DNA of 64,000 nt. It comes from Lachnospiraceae bacterium. Lineage in GTDB: Bacteria; Bacillota; Clostridia; Lachnospirales; Lachnospiraceae. The stretch spans positions 5,084,001 to 5,148,000 of the forward strand of contig AP025576.1 of NCBI GenBank assembly GCA_022845955.1. The letters run 5' to 3'. Shown one piece after another: positions 6,970 to 14,812 of this stretch (the first letter of the stretch is position 1; every line of letters begins with the position of its first letter). A program made the position numbers and the translations under genes. The notes beneath the pieces were generated by a model. The model did not search any database and was not told where the DNA came from. It saw nothing but the letters and a program-made list of their open reading frames with translations.

Positions 6970-9528
6970 TTATTCGCTTGCCGGATAGGACCACTGGGTG
7001 AGCGTAAATCCGGGACAGGTATAGTTGAAGCGGCCGCTTCCATAGCGGGAGTGCAGATAAGGGCAGGATATCAAATCGTCCGGGACCGGAACCGGCCGGC
7101 CGTCTGCAAGGAAACCGTCCGTAAGGCCGAATTCCAGCCTGCCGCTGCCCGGAGAGACAAAGGTGAACTGTCCGCCTTCCTGAATGATTTCGGCGGAAAG
7201 CATTTTTTTTATGAAATCAGAAAAGCTGCCATCCTCACGGCTGCTGCCGCATTCAGCCAGCCATACCGTCTCGTTGCCGTCGCAGACCAGCTCTCTTCCT
7301 GCGTAAGAACCTTCCTTGCAAAAAGAATGGGGCATACTGGAATAGATTGCCACATAGCTGTCCCCCTTGCGGCCGAATGTCCACCCGCCTTCGGAAACCA
7401 CCTCGTCAAACTTGCGTGCATTGAAATGACAGTGTGTGATCCAGATATCCGGATTGTTCACATCGTGCCAGATCACTGCCAGCGTACGGCCGTGCATAAG
7501 CACGCGGGGCAGGAATGCCTGACCGGCCCAATAATCCGGGCGAAGCCCGCTGCCTTCCGCCACATTATTGGGCGAAGAGAAGAAAATACTGATATCACCG
7601 GGCAGGGCGATCATAGCGGAGATGAAATGCATGTCACACATTCCCACATTATGATCCCGCACGCCGCCGATCATATAATCCGGTGTGCGGCGGATGGTGA
7701 AGTCCGCGTTGTGCTTGTCAAAGTGCATAATGCCCTCTTTAAAGGTAAAGGTCGCCGGAGTGAAATTATCAGCGAGTTCACACAGCGCTTTGGGAGGCAC
7801 ATAGCAGCTGAAAGCCATCTCCTGATTGGCAAATTTTGCGTTAGAAGGCGCGTTTCCGAAGAAGATCCAGAAAAGCCCGTTTATCGTACTGGCGAATCTG
7901 GTTCTCAGCGGCATGTTATAGCTGCGTCCCCTCGGCGTTGCCATAACCCCATCAAAATTGCTGACCGCAAAGAGGAAGGTCATAAAATCCAGAAGGATGT
8001 TCACCATATTACGCAGAGGATATTCCTCCATGGGAAGCACCTCACGAAGCACCAAAAGCGCTGAAATCGTCACTGGCAGATAGGAGTCCGAATGAGGCTC
8101 GTCAAAGCCTGCGCGGCAGCGCTGGTTCAGCCACTCCGCCAGGTGCATACGTCCCTTCAGGGAATGATACATACCGTTCTGGCCGCAGTTCGTGAAGATC
8201 TCCTCCGGATACAGCAGCCCCGCCAGATACTCACAGACATGGAAGCCGATGCGGTGGTTTTCCGAGCAGTAGAACATGGAAGAGGTCCCCGGCTCGTCCA
8301 CCCAGTAACGGAATCCAAGCGCGGCTTTCTTCACCATATGTACAATTTCCGGATCCAGCAGCCCGGTCTCCCGGTCTTCCCACATCAGCCATAATAATGG
8401 CATCAGGTCAAAATCAGCACAGTCCGCCCTGCGTTCGATTTTGTCACACATGCCGCGGATCGTATCCGGATCGATCTCTTTGGCGCGGCCCAGGCGGTAC
8501 AGCCCGAGAGCATTACCCTGCGCCGCCAGGCGATCCAGAACATTCCGGCGTCTTTCTTCAAAATGCTCCCAGCCGGGACAGGGTTCCAGCACTTCAACCA
8601 TGGTAAAGTTCATGGTTTTCTCCGTCAGAAGAGTGCCGTCCGGCAGGAACCAGGACATGCCGATCTTATACATACCCGGAACGTCCATTCCTGCCAGAGT
8701 TATGTTCCCGGCCTGGTCAGCTGCGCTTTTTTCACCATCCGCATCTTTGCATACGGCGGAAAACAGCGGGATTCCGTCCGGGGACGTAACCTGCACCTTT
8801 ACCCGGCAGTGTTTGAGGGGGAAACCTCCCACATGAAGCTTCGGCATTTCCCCCTGCACATAGCTGTCATCCTCCATGTGGGTTTCCAGCTGGCTGCGGA
8901 AAACTTCCGCCCGAACCTCTTCATCCATATTTAACGGCACCGCTGCATACAGGGGCGCCTGGCTGGAAACAAGCTCCATGCTGAAGCTGATACCCGTTCC
9001 TCTGTCAATTTTTCCGGTAACGGCAATCAAAGTGTTTTTTCCGGCTTTCAGATCCAACGTAACCGTTTCACGGTTCGGATTCTCCACATGCTCAAACACA
9101 TAGCGGCGCGGACGTTTTCTGAAATATATATCTTTGTTATCATATATAACGTTTCCGTTTAACAGCATCACAAGCCGGCATTCCTGTGTCTGCACCGTGA
9201 TTTCCTGATCGCTGCCGCTTTCCAGCTCCAGATAAACCGGCATCAGAGCCGCTTTTTCCATCACGTAATAATGCCCGTCCGCATACCTGGGAGACTGTGC
9301 GTCGCATACTGTCCATTTTCCCTTCATTCCGCAGAGAGTAAAAAAATCGAATTCCCGGAATTTCTTCTGCGCAAAATCTTTCTGCGCCTGTGCGAGCATC
9401 TCCTCCAGACAGGCCTGAGAAGCCCGGTTCGTCCGTTCCCCGGTATAATCCTTCTCCAGAACACCGGTCACCATAAATGGACGGATCGGTTTCCCCGGAA
9501 ACAGTTCTTTTCTGAAATATGAGTCCAT
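6970..9528 (-). CDS. Large putative glycan-active enzyme of unrecognised family (852 residues)
   Basis: Not confidently recognised. There is no signal peptide or membrane segment, so it is likely cytoplasmic. Residues 1-330 look like beta-sandwich modules. From about 340 to 620 the sequence is helical and repetitive, like an alpha/alpha toroid, with S-E-N-H-R-I-G-F, a nearby G-F-D-E-P-H-S-D-S-Y-L-P, and R-G-R-S-Y-N. Conserved Asn-His-Arg and Ser-Asp-Ser-Tyr clusters of this kind recall polysaccharide lyases and heparinase-like folds, and the C-terminal third looks beta-rich, as in those lyases. It sits between a sugar-binding protein and a GH105 hydrolase that would use lyase products, which supports but does not prove a lyase or glycosidase role. 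AAAGGA lies four bases before the ATG. Confidence 0.65.
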   Translation of the reverse strand: MDSYFRKELFPGKPIRPFMVTGVLEKDYTGERTNRASQACLEEMLAQAQKDFAQKKFREFDFFTLCGMKGKWTVCDAQSPRYADGHYYVMEKAALMPVYLELESGSDQEITVQTQECRLVMLLNGNVIYDNKDIYFRKRPRRYVFEHVENPNRETVTLDLKAGKNTLIAVTGKIDRGTGISFSMELVSSQAPLYAAVPLNMDEEVRAEVFRSQLETHMEDDSYVQGEMPKLHVGGFPLKHCRVKVQVTSPDGIPLFSAVCKDADGEKSAADQAGNITLAGMDVPGMYKIGMSWFLPDGTLLTEKTMNFTMVEVLEPCPGWEHFEERRRNVLDRLAAQGNALGLYRLGRAKEIDPDTIRGMCDKIERRADCADFDLMPLLWLMWEDRETGLLDPEIVHMVKKAALGFRYWVDEPGTSSMFYCSENHRIGFHVCEYLAGLLYPEEIFTNCGQNGMYHSLKGRMHLAEWLNQRCRAGFDEPHSDSYLPVTISALLVLREVLPMEEYPLRNMVNILLDFMTFLFAVSNFDGVMATPRGRSYNMPLRTRFASTINGLFWIFFGNAPSNAKFANQEMAFSCYVPPKALCELADNFTPATFTFKEGIMHFDKHNADFTIRRTPDYMIGGVRDHNVGMCDMHFISAMIALPGDISIFFSSPNNVAEGSGLRPDYWAGQAFLPRVLMHGRTLAVIWHDVNNPDIWITHCHFNARKFDEVVSEGGWTFGRKGDSYVAIYSSMPHSFCKEGSYAGRELVCDGNETVWLAECGSSREDGSFSDFIKKMLSAEIIQEGGQFTFVSPGSGRLEFGLTDGFLADGRPVPVPDDLISCPYLHSRYGSGRFNYTCPGFTLTQWSYPASE

Positions 9529-9597
9529 GATATCCTTTCTCCTTTTTCACCTTTCCCATTTTGTGCCATACAGTGATTGTTTACGCGGGAATAAACG

Positions 9598-9626
9598 CAA
9601 GCCTGCACTGACTGAATGCAGGCTTG
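9598..9626 (-). terminator. Intra-operon hairpin after the binding-protein gene
   Basis: CAAGCCTGCA and TGCAGGCTTG form a ten-base-pair stem around nine bases, about 20 bases past the binding-protein stop. On the minus strand only a short T-rich stretch follows, so it may be a leaky terminator or an mRNA stabiliser. That is common behind the highly expressed binding-protein gene of sugar operons. Confidence 0.6.
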
Positions 9627-9646
9627 TGTTTATCCAGAATATAAAC

Positions 9647-11320
9647 TTATTTTTCGGCTTCCAGCTCGTTATAAAGTGCAATCTTCTCGTCAATGATTTC
9701 CTGTCCGCCCTGTTTCAGGTATTCGTTCAGTATCGCATCATACTCCGTGTCAAACACTGCAGGATCACAGGCAATCAGCCTGGGCAGCTCGGCTTCGATA
9801 TTAGGAACAAGGCCGCCGTACTTCCGGTCGGTTTCTGTCTGAATACCCTGGAAGTAGTAGTCTGCCTGTCCGCCAATGGTTGCAACCCCGGCGGAATCAT
9901 ACTTCAGCTGTGTCATTTTTGCCTTTACTTCATCCATTCCCTCCGTTGACTCCCGATAGCCAAAGGGTGCACCATTATAAACGAGGATAAGATCGCCGGT
10001 ATTCAGACGCTCAAAGTCATATTCAGACTCTGCCTTTTCCTCATCCGTATGGGGAATGGTAATAAAGGTATTATCCTTTATCTCATAATGGATTCCTTCA
10101 AAACCGTAGCTCAGGACCTTTGCATTGTCATAATCCGCAAGCCAGTCGAGATATTTGATCGCATTTTCAGGATGTTCGCAGGTGGAAGGAACCGCTATAT
10201 ACATGCCGGTAGGTGCATATATTCTGTTAAACTGTGTTCCGTGCACGTTGTCCAGATACAGGGGAACCACCTCCGCGTCCGGATCCGCCTCATACAAAGC
10301 CGTTACGCCGGTAAGCTCGCTGTTCGCATCATGGGCGAACGCCAGAGTGCGGCCATTGCTCAGAAGACTGTTGAATGCTGTATAAGAGGTATCGGTATCC
10401 GTCATGAACTCCGGATCTACCAGGCCTTCGTTGTACAGCTGGTTCAGGTAGCGCACCCCTTCCTTATAACCGGGCCAGAATCTCTCGTTATAGCAGGCAT
10501 GCATTTCTCCCGTCAGGTTTTCGGTTTCCAGGAAGGACCATATGATGGGTCTGGTCTGCGTTGCGTTCCAGGCACCAACCATGCCGAGCGGATACATTTC
10601 TCCCCCCTGGCCGGAAGGATCCAGATCCTTGAACTGATGGAGCAGATCCGTAAAATCATCGATGCTCATGTGATAGTATCCGTTTTCATCCGTCTGCAGC
10701 TCATATCCCACTTCATCCAGCCAATCTTTTCGGATATAGGTGGTCTGCCATCCGACATTGGAACGTTTCGCCGGAACAGCCCACTGCTGGCCTTCGGACT
10801 GTCCATAGAGCAGGGAATCCGCCAGGTTTTCTTTCAGGTTGGGACCGTATTGATCGATCAACCCGGTCAGCTCCACCAGGCCGCCGTCCTTGCCGTATTG
10901 GATGATCATGTTGCTGTCATAGCTGAAGATGATGTCGGGAGCAGAGCCGGAAGCCATCATGGTGTTGATTTTCTGGGTTTCCTCGTTTCGGGGTACCGGA
11001 ATGTACTTCAGCGTAATGTTGTTGGGATCCCCAAACTCCTGCTGAATCCAGCGCGTCCAGTAATTGTCCGTCGCGGAACCATAGGTTTCGGTAGTGTTGC
11101 CGCGCTCATATACCATGACGGTGAGCGTAGTGGGTTCTGCCGCGTTTTCAGCAGCTGACTGCCCTTCTTCTCCGGCCGGGGTCTCAGCGGCCGTCTGGCT
11201 GCCCGTACCGGCAGACGTGCTGTCTGCGCTTTCCGTGCCTTTACATCCGATCAGGCTGAGGGCCAGCGCCGATGCCAGTGCAGCGGAATAAAACTTTTTC
11301 CTTGAAAATAACTTTCTCAT
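9647..11320 (-). CDS. Extracellular sugar-binding lipoprotein, LplA type, CUT1 importer
   Basis: Binding protein of 557 residues for the two permeases encoded just upstream. The signal peptide ends in the lipobox L-I-G-C with Cys26, followed by a Ser/Thr/Ala/Glu-rich tether (about 27-65) and the two-lobed binding domain. The first in-frame start is a GTG at 11335, but GGAGG lies eight bases before the ATG at 11320, so the shorter start is chosen. It is third gene in the operon and is followed by enzyme genes, as expected for an uptake-plus-degradation unit. Substrate is not readable from sequence; the GH105 neighbour suggests unsaturated acidic oligosaccharides. Confidence 0.93.
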   Translation of the reverse strand: MRKLFSRKKFYSAALASALALSLIGCKGTESADSTSAGTGSQTAAETPAGEEGQSAAENAAEPTTLTVMVYERGNTTETYGSATDNYWTRWIQQEFGDPNNITLKYIPVPRNEETQKINTMMASGSAPDIIFSYDSNMIIQYGKDGGLVELTGLIDQYGPNLKENLADSLLYGQSEGQQWAVPAKRSNVGWQTTYIRKDWLDEVGYELQTDENGYYHMSIDDFTDLLHQFKDLDPSGQGGEMYPLGMVGAWNATQTRPIIWSFLETENLTGEMHACYNERFWPGYKEGVRYLNQLYNEGLVDPEFMTDTDTSYTAFNSLLSNGRTLAFAHDANSELTGVTALYEADPDAEVVPLYLDNVHGTQFNRIYAPTGMYIAVPSTCEHPENAIKYLDWLADYDNAKVLSYGFEGIHYEIKDNTFITIPHTDEEKAESEYDFERLNTGDLILVYNGAPFGYRESTEGMDEVKAKMTQLKYDSAGVATIGGQADYYFQGIQTETDRKYGGLVPNIEAELPRLIACDPAVFDTEYDAILNEYLKQGGQEIIDEKIALYNELEAEK

Positions 11321-11422
11321 AAAACATACCTCCACTAAATTGTATTTTATTATGGCAGAGATCCCGCAAACCGGAACACCCGCCGTTGTTCCGCCGGATG
11401 TCCGGCAGAATAACCCGCTGTA

Positions 11423-12283
11423 TTATCCCTTGACGGATCCGATCATAACACCCTTGACAAAATACTTCTGCAGCCATGGATAGACAATCATAACCGGAAT
11501 CATGCTGAAGGCCATACAGGCGGCTTTGATTGTTTCGGCAATCAGATCCGCTTTCATCTCCGGAATTTCTTCCATCATGGAGCTAACCTGGCTGGCCTGG
11601 ATCATCTGACGCAGGCGGAGCTGAATGGTATACATACTTTCATCGTTAATATAGAGGATCGCATCCATAAAGCCGTTCCAGCGGCTTACCGCATAGAACA
11701 GGGCAATTGTGGCCAGCATGGCTTTGGAAAGAGGCAGTACGATCCTGATCAGTACCACAAAATCGTTGGCGCCGTCTACATAGGCCGATTCCTCCAGTTC
11801 TCTCGGCATGGCCTGGAAAAAGCTCTTCATCAGGATCATGTTATAGGTGGACAGCACGGTCGGAAACACCAGCACCCAGAAGGTATCCAGCAGCCCGAGC
11901 GACTTGATGTTCAGGTAACCGGGGATCATGCCGCCGCTGAAATACATGGTAAACAGTATGTAAAGCAAGATAGGCGACTTAAATTTCAGGCCGGGGTATG
12001 ACAGCGGATAGGCGCATAAAATCGTCATTATTAGGCTGAACACGGTATACACTACGGTCAGGATTAACGTAAACCACATGGAATCCATCAGCCCCTTATT
12101 ATTGAACACTGCCTTATAAGCAGACAGTTTAAATGATTGGGGCCAAAGAAGGACTTCTCCGCGTATCACTGCCGTTTTATCGGAAAAAGACACTGCCAGA
12201 ACGTGCAGAAACGGGAAAAGGCAGCAGGCAGCGATGATCACCACCACCGATATCGTAATAACTTTAAATACTTTATCCTTCAT
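11423..12283 (-). CDS. CUT1 sugar ABC transporter permease, YtcP/LplC type
   Basis: Inner-membrane permease of 286 residues with about six membrane helices. It carries the binding-protein-dependent transport signature (E-E-S-A-Y-V-D-G-A-N-D-F, about 155-166) that docks the ATPase. It ends in Q-K-Y-F-V-K-G-V-M-I-G-S-V-K-G, the usual tail of this family. It forms a heterodimer with the product of the gene 12 bases upstream. No ATPase gene is present in the operon. Confidence 0.95.
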   Translation of the reverse strand: MKDKVFKVITISVVVIIAACCLFPFLHVLAVSFSDKTAVIRGEVLLWPQSFKLSAYKAVFNNKGLMDSMWFTLILTVVYTVFSLIMTILCAYPLSYPGLKFKSPILLYILFTMYFSGGMIPGYLNIKSLGLLDTFWVLVFPTVLSTYNMILMKSFFQAMPRELEESAYVDGANDFVVLIRIVLPLSKAMLATIALFYAVSRWNGFMDAILYINDESMYTIQLRLRQMIQASQVSSMMEEIPEMKADLIAETIKAACMAFSMIPVMIVYPWLQKYFVKGVMIGSVKG

Positions 12284-12295
12284 AGCTTTTCTCCT

Positions 12296-13264
12296 TTACC
12301 AGATACCGTTGCCGGATACGCGCTTGCTGACGGCATTGGCGCTGATTACCAGGACAAAGTTGATCGCCGACTGGGCAAGGCCCACCGCAGTACCGATGCT
12401 GAAATCTCCCTGTTCCAAACCGACACGGTATACGAAGGTACTGATTACGTCACCCACTTCCATGACTGTACTGTTCTGCATAACATAGGGCTGTTCGAAA
12501 CCGATGCTTGCCATGCCGCCAACCGCCAGGATCAGCATGATCGCAATCGTACCCTTGATGCAGGGGACGGTGATGGCCGTCATCATACGGAACCGGGAGC
12601 ATCCGTCCACACGGGCCGCTTCGTAAATTTCCTGATCGATACCCGTCATGGCGGAAAGATAAATGATCGTATTCCAGCCGATACTTTTCCAGACGCCCAC
12701 AATAAAATAGGTGAAAATCCACCAGGGTTTATTCGTGAGAAAGGGAACCGCTTCCCCTCCAAAAGCCTTGATAACGGTATTAATCAGTCCGGATGAGGCA
12801 AAAAACTGATACATCATACCGCCGATAACAGACCAGGAAATAAAGTGGGGCAGGTAAATGATAGTCTGCACGGTTTTCTTAAAACCGGTATGCATGATCT
12901 CATTCAGGAACAGCGCAAGAATAATGGGAAGCGGAAACCCGACTACCAGTCCCAGAATATTCAGAACCAACGTGTTCCGTACGGAACGCCAAAAGGGATC
13001 GGACTGCGCTACCCGTTTAAAGAATTCCATTCCCACCCAGGGACTGTCCCAGATTCCTGTAAACATATTATAGTTCTTAAATGCAATTACCACGCCGGGC
13101 ATGGCACGGTAGCAGAACAGAAAATAATACAGCACCGGCAGAATCAGCATAGCGTAAAACAGCCAGTGCCTTCGAAAATAGGCCAGCGTTGCGTTGCTCG
13201 TCCTCAACCGTCTGCCTCCCCCTGTCCGGCTGCTTCCCGGCAAATTTTTTGTTCCCTTTTTCAT
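12296..13264 (-). CDS. CUT1 sugar ABC transporter permease, LplB/YteP type
   Basis: First gene of the operon: 322 residues with a basic N-terminal tail (about 1-35), six membrane helices and the coupling motif Y-E-A-A-R-V-D-G-C-S-R-F (about 213-224). It pairs with the downstream permease. GGAGGG sits five bases before the ATG. A candidate promoter lies at 13363-13391. Confidence 0.95.
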   Translation of the reverse strand: MKKGTKNLPGSSRTGGGRRLRTSNATLAYFRRHWLFYAMLILPVLYYFLFCYRAMPGVVIAFKNYNMFTGIWDSPWVGMEFFKRVAQSDPFWRSVRNTLVLNILGLVVGFPLPIILALFLNEIMHTGFKKTVQTIIYLPHFISWSVIGGMMYQFFASSGLINTVIKAFGGEAVPFLTNKPWWIFTYFIVGVWKSIGWNTIIYLSAMTGIDQEIYEAARVDGCSRFRMMTAITVPCIKGTIAIMLILAVGGMASIGFEQPYVMQNSTVMEVGDVISTFVYRVGLEQGDFSIGTAVGLAQSAINFVLVISANAVSKRVSGNGIW

Positions 13265-13362
13265 TCCAACCCTCCATTACTTATATTTGATCATACGTTT
13301 CCTACATTTCCATAACTCCGGCCGTTCTGCAAATTCACATAAATATAGGTTTTATATTTTGG

Positions 13363-13391
13363 ATTATAATAAATATTGATGAAATTGTGAG
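13363..13391 (-). promoter_or_regulatory. Candidate promoter of the 13.3-4.6 kb sugar operon
   Basis: On the minus strand, CTCACA and TATAAT are separated by 17 bases. The -10 is perfect and the -35 matches four of six consensus positions. It leaves a leader of about 90 bases. Confidence 0.5.
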
Positions 13392-13400
13392 CAGCTTACG

Positions 13401-13586
13401 TTAAGCGAAACGGTTCTCAGGTGGTTTACGGGTGCGATCGGCCGGGTCTGGGGAACTCATAACGGATTGAGCGAACTTCAACGATCTCAAAATTATGAGG
13501 GCGATATCCTGATCCTTATTATTCAGAGTCAAGAAAAGGGAATTCAGCTCCGCCAGCCGTTTCATATCTGAACTGTTTTGCGGCAT
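13401..13586 (-). CDS. Small helical protein divergent from an XRE repressor
   Basis: A 61-residue soluble protein with no recognised domain. Residues 9-42 form an amphipathic helix pair (R-L-A-E-L-N-S-L-F-L, D-Q-D-I-A-L-I-I-L-R-S-L-K) resembling the C-terminal helical segment often found in small prophage repressors, including the one encoded divergently here. A full AAAGGAGGT lies eight bases before the ATG, and a strong promoter overlaps the shared operator, so it is very likely expressed. Probably part of a phage-type control module, perhaps an antirepressor or partner; the function is inferred only from position. Confidence 0.7.
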   Translation of the reverse strand: MPQNSSDMKRLAELNSLFLTLNNKDQDIALIILRSLKFAQSVMSSPDPADRTRKPPENRFA

Positions 13587-13623
13587 ACCCTCAACCTCCT
13601 TTCATGTATTGTGTTGCAGACTC

Positions 13624-13652
13624 AGTATAACACAGTCAATAAGTGTTGTAAA
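13624..13652 (-). promoter_or_regulatory. Promoter of the 61-residue gene, overlapping the operator
   Basis: On the minus strand, TTTACA and TATACT are exactly 17 bases apart. The -35 box lies inside the palindrome at 13641-13657, so a bound repressor would block it. Confidence 0.75.
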
Positions 13653-13657
13653 CACTT
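13641..13657. promoter_or_regulatory. Operator palindrome of the XRE module
   Basis: AAGTGT and ACACTT flank a five-base centre. Further GTGTTG half-sites lie at about 13612, 13674 and 13694 across the divergent region. This arrangement is typical of a repressor that controls two opposing promoters. Confidence 0.7.
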
Positions 13658-13676
13658 TTATGAGATTGTCGTTGTG

Positions 13677-13705
13677 TTGACTATTTTATTTTTGTGTTGT
13701 AAAAT
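13677..13705 (+). promoter_or_regulatory. Promoter of the XRE repressor
   Basis: TTGACT and TAAAAT are separated by 17 bases. GTGTTG half-sites overlap the -35 box and lie just before the -10 box, suggesting autoregulation. Confidence 0.75.
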
Positions 13706-13747
13706 GAGGTGATATTAATCATATAAAAGTAGTAGGAGGAAACTCAT

Positions 13748-14077
13748 TTGCCTAATAGAATAAGAGCCGTTCGTGAGGCTTTAAAGCTGTCACAACGGGA
13801 ATTTGGCGAGAAGCTGGGTGTCAGCCGTGATGTAATAAGCAACTTGGAATATGATCGCGTAAAACCGAAGGAACTTCTGCTCCGCCATATTTGTCAACTG
13901 TATAGAGTGAACCCATATTGGCTGGAAAGCGGCGAAGGTGAAATGTTTGACAGCGACCCTGCCGACGTGGCAAAAGTTGACGAAGCGTTGTCCATATTCA
14001 AAACCTTACGCCCTGAATTTCAAGATTACGCTTTGGATCAGATAAGAAAACTGGCAGAACTTCAGGAAAAGTATTAG
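13748..14077 (+). CDS. XRE-family (HTH_3) transcriptional repressor
   Basis: A 109-residue DNA-binding protein. The helix-turn-helix spans about residues 4-60 (L-S-Q-R-E-F-G-E-K-L-G-V-S-R-D-V-I-S-N-L-E). The C-terminal helical segment (about 70-105) probably dimerises. It starts with TTG, preceded by AGGAGG at eight to nine bases. It matches small phage or integrative-element immunity repressors and is followed by a broken recombinase, so it is probably what remains of a decayed element. Confidence 0.88.
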   Translation: MPNRIRAVREALKLSQREFGEKLGVSRDVISNLEYDRVKPKELLLRHICQLYRVNPYWLESGEGEMFDSDPADVAKVDEALSIFKTLRPEFQDYALDQIRKLAELQEKY

Positions 14078-14201
14078 CTATCAATTTGCCATGGGATGAT
14101 ATGATTCTGGTGCCCATGCGGCCGGTAATTCCAAAAACGAAAAAGGGTGGGTATATAGATAATGGGATATAAAATGAATATATTATCTCAGATATGAATG
14201 A

Positions 14202-14312
14202 ACGCTTAATTGCGTAACAGTATCCCGCATTATGGGACACGAAGAAGATGTAAGACAAAGTTATTATAAATATGATACCGCTGCGGCTGGTTTTGTCAAG
14301 TATAATGTGTAA
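14202..14312 (+). pseudogene. Tyrosine recombinase/integrase remnant (C-terminus only)
   Basis: The frame ending at the TAA at 14310-14312 encodes V-S-R-I-M-G-H-E-E-D-V-R-Q-S-Y-Y-K-Y-D. It contains the (L/M)-G-H box and the catalytic-Tyr region of phage-type integrases. Upstream the frame is closed by a stop at 14199, and no R-box or N-terminal domains are seen. It is a fragment, consistent with loss of the element that carried the adjacent repressor. Confidence 0.65.
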
Positions 14313-14704
14313 TTTTTATGCCTTTTGTGTTACTGTTCATTTTCCGCTGAACCAACGGGTATTTTTTTCTTTGACATCGAAAGAGCGGATCCTTTATTAT
14401 CATTCCTTATGTATTGCTCCGCAGCTCTGCAATTAATGTGGCCAAAATTCCCGGAAATATTTGCTTCCTCTCCTTGTATCAACCAATTTGCGGCAATGGT
14501 GTATTGAACACTCTTAAAGGAAAATTCCGGGAATCTCATTACTCCTGGCACTTTCCACTCTGCTGCCTGGAAAATTCCCTAAAAAAGAGTCATACAATAC
14601 AATTTTATATTGGAGAATGGCTGGGAAGTATCACAAGCCGTTTTTTATGGGTTTTGAAACCCTTACAGAAGGTTCTATCTTCTCCGGCTGTATAAGATAT
14701 GGAC

Positions 14705-14811
14705 ATGAAAAGAGCGTAATTACAAGAATTACGCTCCGGCCGTTCCTTCCATAATATAATGAATAAGGTATTAATTCATGTTGTTTTAAGACCTACACTG
14801 CAGCTTCCATC
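14705..14811. repeat. 107-bp repeat, copy 2, fused to the end of the six-hairpin glycosidase gene
   Basis: Second copy of the 4111-4217 segment. It contains only the last five codons before the stop (M-E-A-A-V), the TAG at 14793-14795, the conserved V-L-K-Q-H-E-L-I-P tail in the same frame, and the identical stem-loop. The rest of the coiled-coil gene is missing; the glycosidase stop lies two bases beyond the remnant. Confidence 0.85.
14712..14736 (-). terminator. Terminator hairpin, second copy
   Basis: Same ten-base-pair stem as at 4118-4142, followed on the minus strand by TTTTC. In this position it would terminate the glycosidase transcript. Confidence 0.7.
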
Positions 14812-14812
14812 C

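Larger units (their letters stand above)
14078..14812. other. Decayed mobile-element DNA without an intact gene
   Basis: Short open stretches only. A recombinase C-terminus remnant lies at 14202-14312 and the second copy of the coiled-coil gene tail at 14705-14811. Between about 14313 and 14704 both strands have short frames with no recognisable domain and no convincing ribosome binding site. The 14078-14160 piece has an open frame directly after the repressor stop that was not recognised. Confidence 0.6.

Noticed and set aside
14330..14551. 73-residue minus-strand frame in the mobile-element scar
   Set aside because: No domain, no convincing ribosome binding site, and another frame on the opposite strand is equally open.
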